This document shows positions 1 to 9,796 of a DNA stretch of 64,000 nucleotides, in pieces (position 1 is the first letter of the stretch; each line of letters starts with the position of its first letter). Below the pieces are notes generated by a model. The model was not told where the DNA came from, searched no databases, and worked only from the letters and a program-made list of their open reading frames with translations. The translations under genes were made by a program, and so were the position numbers. Source of the DNA: Roseateles sp. YR242 (GTDB taxonomy: Bacteria; Pseudomonadota; Gammaproteobacteria; Burkholderiales; Burkholderiaceae_C). The DNA lies in NCBI RefSeq assembly GCF_900109745.1, contig NZ_FOAV01000005.1, forward strand, positions 62,001-126,000, in the 5' to 3' direction.

Positions 1-262
1 GCGCAGCAAGGTGGAATACACCTCCTTGCCGGCCTTCCTGTTGCCGGAGCCCTTCACCCTTCCGCAGTTGCAGCGCACCTATGAGGTGGTGCTGGGCCGC
101 CCAGTGGACAAGAGCGGCTTCCGTACGCGGATGATGGCGGCGGATTTCCTGGAGGAAGTGGGCGTGGTGGACAGCCATGCCAACCGGCCTCCCATGGGTT
201 ATCGCCTCAAGGACCGGACGGCGCCGGTCTTCTTTCCCCGAACGTTCAGTCCGCGGCGTTGA
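1..262 (+). CDS. NrtR-like transcriptional regulator, C-terminal part (5' end outside window)
   Basis: The frame is open from base 2, so the gene begins upstream of the window. The visible 86 residues resemble the C-terminal winged-helix domain of NrtR-type regulators, which fuse a Nudix domain to a DNA-binding domain and control NAD or sugar metabolism. The recognisable pattern is a segment reading EYTSLPAFLLPEPFTLPQLQ, a tyrosine-glutamate pair, and KSGFRTRMM followed by LEEVG. A GTG at 11 could act as an internal start but lacks a clear ribosome-binding site, so truncation by the window edge is preferred. The protein ends with a basic FSPRR tail. The Nudix domain is not visible, so neither effector nor target can be assigned. 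Confidence 0.7.
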   Translation, partial: RSKVEYTSLPAFLLPEPFTLPQLQRTYEVVLGRPVDKSGFRTRMMAADFLEEVGVVDSHANRPPMGYRLKDRTAPVFFPRTFSPRR

Positions 263-514
263 TGGCATTCATTTCGCCTGCCGTTGTACGGGCGGGATGA
301 ATTCCTGCCTGCACGTGATGTGTGACTGATGTCCTGGTAGAACGGGGCGCGGCACATAAGACGCACAACCACTTGACGCAAATCAAGCCGAAGGTCGCAA
401 GATCAATATCAACTAACGTTTTCGATATTGATGACCGCAGACCGCACCGACTTCCAGGGGGCAGCGGAAGTCCCACGTCACCAGGGTCGAGACCCGCCAT
501 GACAGGAGCACCCC

Positions 515-2113
515 ATGAGAATGAACACGCCGGTGACGCAAAGGGAGTTTCCGTTCCCTGCGGGAAAGACCCTTGTCTCCGTTACCGATCTCAAAGGCCG
601 CATCGTCTACTGCAACAGTACCTTCATCGAAGTCAGTGGTTATTCGAAGGACGAGTTGCTGGGGCAGCCCCACAACCTGGTCCGACATCCCGACATGCCC
701 CAGGAAGCCTTTCGCGACATGTGGGCCACCATCGGCGCAGGGAAGCCTTGGACCGGCATGGTCAAGAATCGGCGCAAGGACGGCGACCACTACTGGGTGA
801 TGGCCAACGCCACGCCCATGTTTCGCAACGGCACGACGGTGGGTTTTCTCTCGGTGCGAGTCGCGCCAAGCCGGCAGGAGGTATCGAGCGCAGAACAGCT
901 GTATGCCACCATGCGCCAGCAAGTCACCGAGGCCCGCCCGGTGACGGGCCTGCGTCATGGCGTCGTGACCCGGCTGGATCTCCAGGGACGCGCGGCCGCC
1001 GCCATGCGCCGTGGGTTTGCTGCGGTGGGTTGGCCTGGAATCCTGGCGGCAGGGGCGGCGGCAGCAGCCTTCGGCCTGGGTCAATTCGCATCAGTGGCCT
1101 GGGGGCTGCCGCTGGCTATTGCCGCAGGGCTGGTCGCGCCGCTGTTGCAGCGACGCATGCAGGCCCATGCGCTCGACGAGCTGGCGCTGGTTGCCACCCA
1201 ACTGGCCGGGGGCGACCTGGATGTGCACATCACCCCTCCGGACGGCACGCCCGTTGGGCAACTGCGCCAGCTCATCAGACAGCTCAGCGTCAACCTGAAG
1301 ACCGTGATTGGCGACGTGGCCGGTGAAATGGACCAACTGCGCAAGGCGGTTGCAGAGATCTCTGCCGGCAACCTGGACATGTCCTCCCGCACCGAGGCCC
1401 AAGCCGGCAGCGTGCAGCAGACCGCCGCATCAATGGAAGAAATCAACGGCACCGTCCAGAACAGTGCTGCATCGGCGCAGCAAGGCGCGGAGTTTGTACG
1501 CCGTTCCGCAGTCAGTGCGCGTGCCGGAAACCAGTCCGTGGATGCGCTGGTGGGGGTGATGAGCTCCATCTCGGAGTCATCCGGGCGAATCGGTGACATC
1601 ACCCAGGTGATCGAAGGTGTGGCGTTCCAGACCAACATTCTGGCCCTCAACGCAGCCATCGAGGCCGCCCGCGCAGGCGAAGCGGGCCGCGGTTTTGCCG
1701 TGGTGGCCGCCGAGGTACGCGCACTGGCAGCCCGCACCGGCGGTGCCGCCCGAGAGATCAAGCAGCTGATCGAAGAAGCCGGCAGCCGCGTGGAGGCCGG
1801 AAATCGACAGACAGGCCAGGTCCGCACACACATGCATGATGTGGTGAGCAGCTTTGAAGAAGTACAGGCCTTGCTCGACCGCGTCAGCCATGCAGCAGTG
1901 GAACAACAAAGCGGCGTGTCCCAGGTCAACAGCGCGGTGGCCCACATTGATGGCCTGACCCAGCAGAACGCGGCGATGGTGGAAGAACTCGCCGCATCCG
2001 CTCAGGCACTGACGCGGCAGGTGGACAACGTCAGTGATTCCCTCCAGCTGTTCCGGCTGGACGCCAGCAAGCAATCGCTCGCAGAGCGGGATGCGGTGGG
2101 ACTGCGCAGCTAG
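515..2113 (+). CDS. PAS domain-containing methyl-accepting chemotaxis protein (Aer-like)
   Basis: A 532-residue energy- or redox-taxis receptor. A PAS domain occupies about residues 17-110 ([20 protein letters not shown], then HPDMP and [12 protein letters not shown]), as in Aer, where it binds FAD. Two closely spaced membrane helices lie at about 165-210, separated by a very short loop, so there is no periplasmic sensor domain. A HAMP-like region follows, then the cytoplasmic signalling coiled coil whose hairpin tip (about 368-405) carries the conserved [19 protein letters not shown]. This tip couples to CheA and CheW. No C-terminal NWETF-like CheR tether is present. The gene stands alone. 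The 252 bases before it contain no other convincing gene, and the ATG follows a weak AGGAG seven bases upstream. Confidence 0.93.
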   Translation: MRMNTPVTQREFPFPAGKTLVSVTDLKGRIVYCNSTFIEVSGYSKDELLGQPHNLVRHPDMPQEAFRDMWATIGAGKPWTGMVKNRRKDGDHYWVMANATPMFRNGTTVGFLSVRVAPSRQEVSSAEQLYATMRQQVTEARPVTGLRHGVVTRLDLQGRAAAAMRRGFAAVGWPGILAAGAAAAAFGLGQFASVAWGLPLAIAAGLVAPLLQRRMQAHALDELALVATQLAGGDLDVHITPPDGTPVGQLRQLIRQLSVNLKTVIGDVAGEMDQLRKAVAEISAGNLDMSSRTEAQAGSVQQTAASMEEINGTVQNSAASAQQGAEFVRRSAVSARAGNQSVDALVGVMSSISESSGRIGDITQVIEGVAFQTNILALNAAIEAARAGEAGRGFAVVAAEVRALAARTGGAAREIKQLIEEAGSRVEAGNRQTGQVRTHMHDVVSSFEEVQALLDRVSHAAVEQQSGVSQVNSAVAHIDGLTQQNAAMVEELAASAQALTRQVDNVSDSLQLFRLDASKQSLAERDAVGLRS

Positions 2114-2130
2114 GGGCGACGTCACCGCGG

Positions 2131-2166
2131 CGCGAGGGTTCCAGTCGCTGCGCGAGGGTTCCAGTC
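2131..2166. repeat. 16-bp tandem direct repeat after the chemotaxis gene
   Basis: The sequence CGCGAGGGTTCCAGTC occurs at 2131-2146 and again at 2151-2166, separated by GCTG. It lies between the chemotaxis receptor and the exonuclease gene, and its function is unknown. Confidence 0.8.
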
Positions 2167-2275
2167 TCTATGAAGGATTTTCGGGTGAAGTTTTGGGCGC
2201 CGGGATGGTAACCAGGACAAAATCAGAAGAACAATCTCCCAAAGATCCTTTCAGATCCAATATTCGAAGAAGTCC

Positions 2276-3040
2276 ATGAAATTCGCCACCTGGAACGTCA
2301 ATTCCCTTGCCGTACGGCTCCCGCAACTGTTGGACTGGCTGGCCGCCAACCCGGTCGACGCTATCGTCCTGCAGGAGACCAAGCTGACGGATGACAAGTT
2401 CCCATCGCAAGCCATCCAGGACGCCGGTTATGAGGTGCAATGGTTCGGTCAGAAGACCTACAACGGCGTGGCCCTGCTGAGCAAGGTGCCCGCCACCGAC
2501 ATCGTCCGCAACATCCTCGGTTATGCCGACGAGCAGGCCCGGGTCATCGCCGGCACCTTGGACGGCGTGCGGGTCATCGGCGCGTATTTCCCCAACGGCC
2601 AGGCCCCGGACAGCGAAAAATTTGTCTACAAGATGGCGTGGCTGGACGGCCTGCGCGCCTGGGTAACCGAAGAGCTCAAGACGCATCCGAACCTGGTGTT
2701 GATGGGGGACTTCAACATCGCCCCGGAAGACCGTGACGTGTACGACCCCGTCGCCTGGGCGGGCCAGATCCACTGCACGCCGCAGGAGCGTGAGCATTTC
2801 AAGCAACTGGTGGACAGCGGCCTGGTGGATGCCTTCCGCCTCTTCGAGCAGCCCCCCAAGAGCTGGAGCTGGTGGGATTACCGCAACCTGGCCTTCCGCA
2901 AGAACCAGGGTCTGCGCATCGACCACATCCTCGTCAGCGAAGCCCTGAAGCCGCGCGTCACCGCCTGTGTGATCGACAAGCTCCCGCGCAAGAACGAACG
3001 CCCGAGCGACCACGCGCCGGTCATCGTCACGCTGGACTGA
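2276..3040 (+). CDS. xth: Exodeoxyribonuclease III
   Basis: A 254-residue AP endonuclease and 3'-5' exonuclease of the endonuclease/exonuclease/phosphatase fold that acts in base excision repair. The N-terminus MKFATWNVNSL supplies the first metal-binding asparagine, LQETKL carries the metal-binding glutamate, GDFNIAP gives the catalytic Asp-Asn pair, and RIDHILVS with SDHAPV supplies the final Asp-His dyad. Length and motif order match XthA. The ATG is fixed by the conserved N-terminus. The upstream gap of 162 bases is relatively AT-rich near the start and probably holds the promoter. Confidence 0.96.
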   Translation: MKFATWNVNSLAVRLPQLLDWLAANPVDAIVLQETKLTDDKFPSQAIQDAGYEVQWFGQKTYNGVALLSKVPATDIVRNILGYADEQARVIAGTLDGVRVIGAYFPNGQAPDSEKFVYKMAWLDGLRAWVTEELKTHPNLVLMGDFNIAPEDRDVYDPVAWAGQIHCTPQEREHFKQLVDSGLVDAFRLFEQPPKSWSWWDYRNLAFRKNQGLRIDHILVSEALKPRVTACVIDKLPRKNERPSDHAPVIVTLD

Positions 3041-3170
3041 ATCGAGACGCCGGGCCTGCCCGCCTCGCCGGGAAGCGATGCATCAGGCCGCCGCCCATCA
3101 ATCAGGGACTGTGCGTAATACCCCGTCCCTCGGTATCCTCCGGCTGAAAGTCAAAGCAGACGGAGTTCCG

Positions 3171-3743
3171 ATGAATCATCAGACGGAAGAGGCGCTCGGC
3201 AAGGTGCTGGCACAGTGGCAGGACGAGGAGCGCGCGGTCAGGGCCCGCATCCGCAACGACTACGGCGTGGCCACCCCGGAAGAACTTGCCGGGCTGACCG
3301 GCCTGCAACAGATGCAGGCCCTGCTGGACGGCCGCCTGCCCCCGCCACCGATTGCCCAGACGCTGGACTTCACGCTGGTGACCGTCGGCGAAGGGCTGGC
3401 CGTGTTTCAGGGCACACCGAAGTTCCGCCACTACAACCCACTGGGCACCGTGCACGGCGGCTGGTTCGCCACCCTGCTGGATTCAGCGCTGGGCTGCGCC
3501 GTCCACACGACGCTGGCACCCGGCCGTGGCTACACCACGCTGGAAATCAAGGTGAACCTGGTGCGTGCGCTCAATGAGCGCGTGCCTCTGGTCCGGGCCA
3601 CCGGGCGTGTTCGTCACGTGGGCCGGCAGATGGCCACCGCTGAGGCGGATCTGGTGGGGCCGGATGGGAAGCTCTACGCCCACGCCAGCACCACCTGCCT
3701 GATCTTCGATCCGCCCACCCCGCGCCCGCCAACGGCAGGCTGA
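3171..3743 (+). CDS. PaaI-type hotdog-fold thioesterase
   Basis: A 190-residue acyl-CoA thioesterase-like protein of the hotdog superfamily. The family signature is HYNPLGTVHGGWFATLLDSA (HGG followed by the catalytic-region D-S), then YTTLEIKVNLVRAL, which forms the central strand. About 90 residues precede the hotdog core, which is long for PaaI but common in this subgroup. The ATG at 3171 is preferred over an in-frame ATG at 3078 because CGGAG lies just upstream and the earlier stretch looks non-coding. The substrate is not known. It ends 11 bases before the convergent eda gene. Confidence 0.87.
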   Translation: MNHQTEEALGKVLAQWQDEERAVRARIRNDYGVATPEELAGLTGLQQMQALLDGRLPPPPIAQTLDFTLVTVGEGLAVFQGTPKFRHYNPLGTVHGGWFATLLDSALGCAVHTTLAPGRGYTTLEIKVNLVRALNERVPLVRATGRVRHVGRQMATAEADLVGPDGKLYAHASTTCLIFDPPTPRPPTAG

Positions 3744-3754
3744 GCTGACTTGAA

Positions 3755-4390
3755 TCAGGCGCGCAGCGCGCCTGCGTCCTTGGCCAGCTGGGTGATGCGG
3801 GCCCAGTCGCCCGACTTGACGGCATCGGCCGGTGTCAGCCACGAGCCGCCGCACACCTTCACATTGGCCAGCGCCAGGAAGTCCGGCGCGGTCTGCGGCG
3901 TGATGCCGCCCGTGGGGCAGAACATGATGTCCGGGAACGGCCCGGCCAGTGCCTTCAGCAAGCTGGTGCCGCCCACCGCCGTGGCGGGGAACAATTTGAG
4001 GAACCGATAACCGGCATCCGCCGCCTGCATCACTTCGCTGGCGGTGGACACCCCGGGCAGCAGCGGCAGGCCCTGCGCCTCGCAGGCCCGCGCCAGTTCC
4101 GGCGTGAAGCCCGGGCTGACCGCAAAACGGCTGCCCGCTTTCTTCGCGGCGGCCGCATCAGCGGCGGTGCGCAGGGTGCCCGCGCCCACAATGGCATCCG
4201 GCACCTCGCGGGCGATGGCGGCAATGGCTTCCAGCGCCACCGGGGTGCGCAGCGTCACCTCCAGCACTTTCACGCCGCCGGCCACCAGGGCCTTGGCAAG
4301 CGGAACCGCATGTTCCAGCTTCTCGATCACGATGACGGGGATCACCGGGCCATGTTGGGCCAGGCTCAGGGTATCGAGGGTCTCGCTCAT
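3755..4390 (-). CDS. eda: 2-keto-3-deoxy-6-phosphogluconate (KDPG) aldolase
   Basis: The second enzyme of the Entner-Doudoroff pathway, splitting KDPG into pyruvate and glyceraldehyde 3-phosphate. The 211-residue TIM barrel shows the catalytic glutamate and arginine in LEVTLRTP (E44, R48) and the Schiff-base lysine in YRFLKLFPA (K132). The phosphate-binding TGG region is intact (FCPTGGIT). The gene lies 65 bases downstream of edd in the same orientation, so the two are probably co-transcribed from the edd promoter. Confidence 0.97.
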   Translation of the reverse strand: MSETLDTLSLAQHGPVIPVIVIEKLEHAVPLAKALVAGGVKVLEVTLRTPVALEAIAAIAREVPDAIVGAGTLRTAADAAAAKKAGSRFAVSPGFTPELARACEAQGLPLLPGVSTASEVMQAADAGYRFLKLFPATAVGGTSLLKALAGPFPDIMFCPTGGITPQTAPDFLALANVKVCGGSWLTPADAVKSGDWARITQLAKDAGALRA

Positions 4391-4455
4391 GATGATTGTT
4401 TTCCTATGTAAGGCTTTGAGGCCTTGAGGCTTTGGGCTGTCAGGCTTGTGCCGGC

Positions 4456-6276
4456 TTACAGCCAGGTCACCGCGCCCTGCTCCGCGCTGGACACATTGCG
4501 CCGCATGCCGGCAAACAGCTCTCGGCCCATGCCGGCACCGTTGTCTTCCACCGCCTCAGGCGTGATCTGGGCGATCTCCCGGGCGGCCCAGGTGGCTTCG
4601 TCCACCAGCGCCGTCAGCGCGCCCGTGTTGGCGCAGACCCGCACCACATCGCCGTCGCGCAGCTTGGCCAACGGGCCGCCTGACAAGGCTTCGGGGCTGA
4701 CATGGATAGCGGCAGGCACCTTGCCGGACGCGCCGCTCATGCGGCCGTCCGTCACCAGCGCGACCTTGAACCCCTTGCCCTGCAGCACCGCCAGCGGCGG
4801 GGTGAGCTTGTGCAGCTCCGGCATGCCGTTGGCCTGCGGCCCCTGGAAGCGGACCACCACCACCACGTCCCGCTCCAGCTCGCCAGCCTTGAAGGCGTTC
4901 TGCATGGCTTCCTGGCTGTCGAAGATGCGGGCCGGGGCCTCCACCGTGTGGCGGTCCTCCGGCACAGCGGACACCTTGATCACTGCACGGCCCAGGTTGC
5001 CGGCCAGCAGCTTGAGTCCGCCTGTGGGCGAGAACGGCGCAGTGGCGGTGCGCAGCACGCCTTCATCGCTGCTGGTGGCCGGCATATCGCGCCAGCGCAC
5101 GTTGCCGTCTTCGGCACGCTCGGGCAGGCGGGCAAAGGCGCTCAGGGACTGCCCGGACACGCTGGTCAGCACGTCGCCGTGCATCGCGCCGGCAGACAGC
5201 AACTCGCGAATCACGAAGCCGGGGCCACCGGCCGCCTGGAACTGGTTCACGTCGGCGCTGCCGTTCGGGTAGACACGGGCCAGCAGCGGCACCACGGCCG
5301 ACAGTTCGGAGAAATCGCTCCAGTCGATCAGGATGCCGGCGGATCGGGCCACGGCCACCCAGTGGATCAGGTGGTTGGTCGAGCCCCCGGTGGCCAGCAG
5401 GGCCACCATGGCATTCACGATGCAGCGCTCATCCACCACCTTGCCGATCGGTGTGTAGTTGCGCTGGGGAATGATCTCCATCAACTGGCGCACGGCCTGG
5501 CGGGTCAGCACTTCACGCAGTCCATCATGCGGATGCACAAAGGCCGCGCCCGGCACATGCAGGCCCATGGCCTCCAGCAGCATCTGGTTGCTGTTGGCGG
5601 TGCCGTAGAAGGTGCAGGTGCCGGCGCCGTGATAGGCGGCGGATTCGGCCTTGAGCAGCTCGTCGCGACCGACCTTGCCCTGTGCATACAGCTCGCGCAC
5701 CTTGGCCTTGTCGTTGTTGGACAGGCCGGAGCTCATCGGCCCCGCCGGTACGAACACACAGGGCAGATGGCCGAAGTGCAAGGCGCCGATCAGCAGGCCC
5801 GGCACGATCTTGTCGCAGATGCCCAGCAGAAGCGCACCGTCAAACACATCATGCGAGAGCGCCACGGCCGTGCCCATGGCAATCGTGTCACGCGAGAACA
5901 GGCTCAGCTCCATGCCGGGCGTGCCCTGGGTAACGCCGTCGCACATCGCCGGCACGCCACCGGCCACCTGGGCCGTGGCGCCGAGGCGGTGCACCTCGTC
6001 GCGGATCAGCGCCGGATAAGACTCGTAGGGCTGATGGGCCGACAGCATGTCGTTGTAGGCGGTGACGATGCCCAGATGGGGCGCCTTCTCCGCGACGATA
6101 CGCAGTTTGTCGTTTTCCGGTAGCGCGGCCACCGCGTGGGCGACGTTCGCGCAGCCCATGCGCTGAATGCCGCGCTGTCGGCCGGACATGCGATCGATGA
6201 GATCCAGATAGCGCTCGCGGCTGGCGGCGCTGCGGGCGCGGATGCGTGCCGTGACGTCGAGTAGCGTCTTGTTCAT
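4456..6276 (-). CDS. edd: Phosphogluconate dehydratase
   Basis: The first committed enzyme of the Entner-Doudoroff pathway, dehydrating 6-phosphogluconate to KDPG. At 606 residues it has the normal length of the IlvD/Edd family. Iron-sulfur ligand and family motifs are present: [31 protein letters not shown] and [14 protein letters not shown]. The C-terminal domain carries [19 protein letters not shown]. The gene is first in an edd-eda operon. A candidate HexR-type operator lies 36 bases before the start. The pair indicates glucose or gluconate breakdown through 6-phosphogluconate. Confidence 0.97.
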   Translation of the reverse strand: MNKTLLDVTARIRARSAASRERYLDLIDRMSGRQRGIQRMGCANVAHAVAALPENDKLRIVAEKAPHLGIVTAYNDMLSAHQPYESYPALIRDEVHRLGATAQVAGGVPAMCDGVTQGTPGMELSLFSRDTIAMGTAVALSHDVFDGALLLGICDKIVPGLLIGALHFGHLPCVFVPAGPMSSGLSNNDKAKVRELYAQGKVGRDELLKAESAAYHGAGTCTFYGTANSNQMLLEAMGLHVPGAAFVHPHDGLREVLTRQAVRQLMEIIPQRNYTPIGKVVDERCIVNAMVALLATGGSTNHLIHWVAVARSAGILIDWSDFSELSAVVPLLARVYPNGSADVNQFQAAGGPGFVIRELLSAGAMHGDVLTSVSGQSLSAFARLPERAEDGNVRWRDMPATSSDEGVLRTATAPFSPTGGLKLLAGNLGRAVIKVSAVPEDRHTVEAPARIFDSQEAMQNAFKAGELERDVVVVVRFQGPQANGMPELHKLTPPLAVLQGKGFKVALVTDGRMSGASGKVPAAIHVSPEALSGGPLAKLRDGDVVRVCANTGALTALVDEATWAAREIAQITPEAVEDNGAGMGRELFAGMRRNVSSAEQGAVTWL

Positions 6277-6311
6277 GCCTGCGGTCGATGTAACTCGACT
6301 TGGGTTGGATT

Positions 6312-6326
6312 GGTAACCATATTACA
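6312..6326 (-). promoter_or_regulatory. Candidate HexR-type operator upstream of edd
   Basis: Read on the minus strand, the site is TGTAA-TATGG-TTACC. The HexR consensus known from gammaproteobacteria is TGTAA, five bases, TTACA, so this matches in arm sequence and spacing with one mismatch. HexR senses KDPG and represses edd-eda in many proteobacteria. Position 36-50 bases before the edd start suits an operator. No hexR gene is visible here, so the link is an inference. Confidence 0.45.
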
Positions 6327-6415
6327 CGCTCAAGGCATGGCCATCGAGCGTTTTCCGGGTACGGAGGTGTTACGGGGCAAGGCGCCCGCCTGACGTTTTA
6401 CGCCACACTCCGCCC

Positions 6416-7336
6416 ATGCGAAACCACCCCACGTCCGCTGCGCCGATGTCTGAGCACGGCCCTGCCCGTCCCGCCATCGAGGCGATGTATCCGCTGCTGT
6501 TCGTGCTGTTGTGGAGCACCGGGTTTATCGGCGCCAAGTTTGGCCTGCCGGATGCGGCGCCACTGACCTTCCTGGCCTGGCGTTACGCTGCGGTGATCGT
6601 GCTGATGGGCGCGATCGTGGCCCTGACCCGCGCACCGTGGCCGCAGGCGTCGGGCGCCTGGGCGCATATCGGCGTCTCCGGCCTGCTGGTGCATGGCGTG
6701 TACCTGGGGGGTGTGTTCACCGCCATCAGCCACGGGCTGCCGGCAGGCCTCACCGCGCTGGTGGTGGGCCTGCAGCCGGTGGTCACCGCCCTGGGCGCCC
6801 GCGCCTTCCTCGGCGAGCGGGTGCTTCCGGCGCAATGGGCCGGCCTGGCGCTGGGCTTCCTGGGCGTCGGCCTGGTGGTGGCGGAGAAAACGGCGTCCGT
6901 GCACGGCCAGGCCCTGGCCACCATGCTGTTGCCCGCCGTGGTCGCGCTGCTGGGCATCACGGCCGGCACGCTGTACCAGAAGCGTTTTTGCCCCTCCTTT
7001 GACCTGCGCACCGGCTCGGTGATCCAGTTCGTGCCCTGCCTGGCCGTCACCGCCGTGTTGGCGCTGGCTACTGAATCCACGGCCGTGCACTGGACGCCCG
7101 CCTTCATCTTTGCGCTGGCCTGGCTGGTGCTGGTGCTGTCCATCGGTGCGGTCAGCCTGCTGAACCTGCTGATCCGACGTGGCAGCGCCGTCAACGTGGC
7201 CAGCCTGTTCTACCTCACACCGCCCACCACGGCGTTGATCGCCTGGGGCCTGTTTGGCGAGAAGCTGGGCGGCCTGGCGTTGGTCGGCATGGGCCTGGCG
7301 GCCTTCGGCGTCTGGCTCGCACGCGGAAAACGTTGA
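6416..7336 (+). CDS. EamA/DMT-superfamily transporter
   Basis: A 306-residue inner-membrane protein with about ten hydrophobic helices arranged as two EamA repeats. Typical signatures are LLWSTGFIGAKFGLPDAAPL near the N-terminus and the LGERVLPAQWAGLALGFLGV block that closes the first repeat; the second repeat ends FGEKLGGLALVGMGLAAFGV. Members export amino acids, nucleotides or toxic metabolites. The substrate is not predictable. It is divergent from edd across 139 bases. The start is the first of two in-frame methionines, and M11 (MSEHGP) is an alternative. Confidence 0.88.
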   Translation: MRNHPTSAAPMSEHGPARPAIEAMYPLLFVLLWSTGFIGAKFGLPDAAPLTFLAWRYAAVIVLMGAIVALTRAPWPQASGAWAHIGVSGLLVHGVYLGGVFTAISHGLPAGLTALVVGLQPVVTALGARAFLGERVLPAQWAGLALGFLGVGLVVAEKTASVHGQALATMLLPAVVALLGITAGTLYQKRFCPSFDLRTGSVIQFVPCLAVTAVLALATESTAVHWTPAFIFALAWLVLVLSIGAVSLLNLLIRRGSAVNVASLFYLTPPTTALIAWGLFGEKLGGLALVGMGLAAFGVWLARGKR

Positions 7337-7489
7337 GGCGCCCTCGCCAGCCTCGAGGGAAGCTCTGCATCACGCCACCGCAGGCCGAACAGCATCAGGG
7401 CAGCAACAGCCGTCACGGCGTGTCTCAGCCCCGCTCGGAATGTGACTACCCCGGGACGGAAGGTGCCCGCTTGTGGCAGCATCAAAGCC

Positions 7490-8248
7490 ATGTTGCCTGC
7501 GCATGCTGCCGCCCTTGCCGCCCCCACCGACACCCCACGGGCGGACCCGTCAACGCCAACAGCGGCCGCGCCCCAGGCAGGCCCTCCGACGCAGCCTTTG
7601 ACGACGACGCTGACGGGCCCGCTGACGGCGCCTCTGGCTGACCCTCTGGCAGGGGCACGGCTGGAAGATCTCCCTGCCCACAGCCGGGACTGGCTGACCC
7701 AGTTCCAGCAGCAATGGGACCGTGAATCCGGCCTGTGGGTCTTTGCCTATGGTTCGCTGATGTGGAACCCGGGCTTCGCCCCTGCCGATACCCTGGTGGC
7801 CAAGGTGCGGGGTTACCACCGGGCGTTGCGCCTTCGCTCGCTGGTCAACCGGGGCAGCGCGGACCAGCCGGGGCTGGTCATGACCTTGTTGTCCGGCGGC
7901 AGTTGCCGTGGCCTGGTCTACCGCATCCCGCCAGAACGCGCGCAAGCGGAGCTGCAACGCCTGTGGCTGCGGGAAATGGTGGTGGGCACCTATGTGCCGC
8001 GCTGGCTGCCCTGCTTCAGCAATGCGGGAGAACACCAGGCCCTGGCGTTCACCCTCTCACGCCGCAGCCCGGGCTGGGTCGGGGAGCTGGACGATGAGCG
8101 GCTCATCCACATCCTGCGCCACGCCAGGGGCCGCTACGGCACCACGCTGGATTACCTGGAGCGCGCTGTGCACTGCCTGCGGGAGCACGGCATCCACGAC
8201 CGGTCACTGGAACATCAATTGGCCCTGGCGCGCTTGCACGGGCTCTGA
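7490..8248 (+). CDS. ChaC-like gamma-glutamylcyclotransferase
   Basis: A 252-residue protein of the ChaC family, which breaks glutathione into 5-oxoproline and Cys-Gly. The hallmark YGSL motif sits in WVFAYGSLMWNPGF about 80 residues in, followed by GYHRALRLRS and GSCRGLVYRI. The first 60 residues are Ala/Pro/Thr-rich low complexity and probably disordered. The ATG at 7490 is preferred to a GTG at 7442. The final frame ends six bases before the convergent nucleotidyltransferase gene. Confidence 0.88.
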   Translation: MLPAHAAALAAPTDTPRADPSTPTAAAPQAGPPTQPLTTTLTGPLTAPLADPLAGARLEDLPAHSRDWLTQFQQQWDRESGLWVFAYGSLMWNPGFAPADTLVAKVRGYHRALRLRSLVNRGSADQPGLVMTLLSGGSCRGLVYRIPPERAQAELQRLWLREMVVGTYVPRWLPCFSNAGEHQALAFTLSRRSPGWVGELDDERLIHILRHARGRYGTTLDYLERAVHCLREHGIHDRSLEHQLALARLHGL

Positions 8249-8253
8249 GCAGT

Positions 8254-8922
8254 TCAGCCGGTCGCGTTGCCGCTCGCCCGTTGAGAACGCGCCTTTGGGG
8301 AGGCCGGCACCGGCACCGCCGGATGCACGGACTGCACCCGTTCCAGGTCCTCGACCGTGTCCACATCCACCAGCACACCCGCATCGTCCACATCCACGGC
8401 CTGCGCCGGGAAACGCGCCAGCAGCTTGCGGGCGCCCTCATCCCCCTGCAGGGCTGTCAGCTCCGAGAAGAGCTCGGCGCTGAACCCCACCGGGTGGCCG
8501 CGCTGGCCGTCGAACTGGGCATAGGCAATGGGGTCCTGCTCCAAGGCCTTGGCCACGGCCAGGAGTGTGCTGACCTGCAGCAACGGCATGTCGGCCGGCA
8601 CGATGAGCCAGCCCTGGGCGTCTCCGGTGGCCGCCACGCCAGCGGCAATCGAATGGCCCATGCCCACCGGCATGGGCCTGCCCAGCCGGTCCAGTGCGGG
8701 CAGCACCAGCATGTCGCGCTCGGCAACATGGTCACGCACCAGGGGCGCGAGGCCCTCGGAGGTCACCACCACATACCGCAGTCCCGTGGCCATCGTCTGG
8801 CGCAGGGTGTGAGCCAACACGGTCTCCCCACCCACTAACTGCTCGAGCTTGTGGCCTTCGCCGCGAAAGCGTTGGCCACGTCCTGCCGCGAGCACGACGA
8901 CAGCCGGTCGTCGCTGATCCAT
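8254..8922 (-). CDS. MobA/MocA-like nucleotidyltransferase family protein
   Basis: A 222-residue GT-A-fold nucleotidyltransferase related to molybdopterin cytidylyltransferase MocA and the CoxI-associated proteins. The nucleotide-binding loop reads VVVLAAGRGQRFRGEGHKLE, and IVPADMPLL supplies the metal-binding aspartates. A FDGQRGHPVGFSAELF segment matches the family GHP motif. The start is set at 8922 because GAAGGAAG lies just ahead, rather than the upstream in-frame ATG at 8988. No molybdoenzyme genes are nearby, so a role in molybdenum cofactor synthesis is only inferred. Confidence 0.82.
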   Translation of the reverse strand: MDQRRPAVVVLAAGRGQRFRGEGHKLEQLVGGETVLAHTLRQTMATGLRYVVVTSEGLAPLVRDHVAERDMLVLPALDRLGRPMPVGMGHSIAAGVAATGDAQGWLIVPADMPLLQVSTLLAVAKALEQDPIAYAQFDGQRGHPVGFSAELFSELTALQGDEGARKLLARFPAQAVDVDDAGVLVDVDTVEDLERVQSVHPAVPVPASPKARSQRASGNATG

Positions 8923-9065
8923 GCGTACTTCCTTCAGGTTGATTCCCCGCTGCGGCTGACTCTGGCGATGGTCAGTTGTCATCAGCATGCCTGCCTGGGA
9001 TGCTCCGGCACACCCGGAGTTTCACGACTGGGAGCTTTACTTAAGGGGAACCTCTGCATTGCCAC

Positions 9066-9737
9066 ATGCCGGCGACACCGATTCACCCGATACTTCAGTT
9101 CATGGACAAACTGGCTGATCTCCGAAAGAGCTACGAGCGTGACGAACTCGACGAAAACGCCTCCGCCTCCGAGCCGTTGGCGCAGTTCCAGCATTGGCTG
9201 CGCCAGGCGATGGACGCCAAGATACCTGAACCCAACGCCATGACCCTGGCCACAGTGGGGCCGGATGGGCGACCCTCGACCCGCATCGTGCTGATCAAGG
9301 ACATCGATGCCCAGGGCCTGGTCTGGTACACCAACTACGACAGCCGCAAGGGCCAGCAGCTGGCCGGCAACCCCTTTGCCGCACTGCAATTTCATTGGGT
9401 GGAGCTGGAGCGCGTGGTGCGCATCGAAGGCCGTGTCGAGAAGGTGGACGCCGCGCAGTCCGACGCCTACTTCGCCTCCCGCCCCCTGGATTCACGCCTG
9501 GGCGCCTGGGCCTCGCCGCAGAGCCAGGTCATCAGCAGCCGAGCGGTGCTGGTGGCCAATGCGGCCAAGGCCGCGCTGGAACACGGCCTGAGCCCTGGCC
9601 GGCCGCCGCACTGGGGCGGCTTCCGCCTGGTGCCAGACCGGTGGGAGTTCTGGCAGGGGCGCAAGTCGCGTCTGCATGACCGGCTGAGTTACCGGCTCGA
9701 AGACGGGGTGTGGCTGCGGGAGCGGCTGGCACCCTGA
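9066..9737 (+). CDS. pdxH: Pyridoxamine 5'-phosphate oxidase
   Basis: An FMN enzyme oxidising pyridoxamine or pyridoxine 5'-phosphate to pyridoxal 5'-phosphate, the last step of vitamin B6 synthesis and salvage. The 223 residues show [33 protein letters not shown] (FMN site), [19 protein letters not shown] and the C-terminal signature [20 protein letters not shown]. Full length. The ATG at 9066 lacks a good ribosome-binding site, and M13 at 9102 is an alternative. Confidence 0.96.
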   Translation: MPATPIHPILQFMDKLADLRKSYERDELDENASASEPLAQFQHWLRQAMDAKIPEPNAMTLATVGPDGRPSTRIVLIKDIDAQGLVWYTNYDSRKGQQLAGNPFAALQFHWVELERVVRIEGRVEKVDAAQSDAYFASRPLDSRLGAWASPQSQVISSRAVLVANAAKAALEHGLSPGRPPHWGGFRLVPDRWEFWQGRKSRLHDRLSYRLEDGVWLRERLAP

Positions 9738-9740
9738 TAC

Positions 9741-9773
9741 AAAAAGGCCCCGCAGCCTGTTGACCGCGGGGCC
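9741..9773 (-). terminator. Rho-independent terminator of the TonB-dependent receptor gene
   Basis: GGCCCCGC (9746-9753) pairs with GCGGGGCC (9766-9773). On the minus strand the stem is followed by TTTTT, so it fits termination of the receptor gene ending at 9797. It may also serve pdxH weakly, although no T tract follows on the plus strand. Confidence 0.8.
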
Positions 9774-9796
9774 GGCCCACCAGTAGGCCGAGCTGC

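Noticed and set aside
322-514. Gene before the chemotaxis receptor
   Set aside because: The frame starting at 322 continues out of phase through the receptor and has no motif; no other frame is supported, so 263-514 is taken as non-coding.
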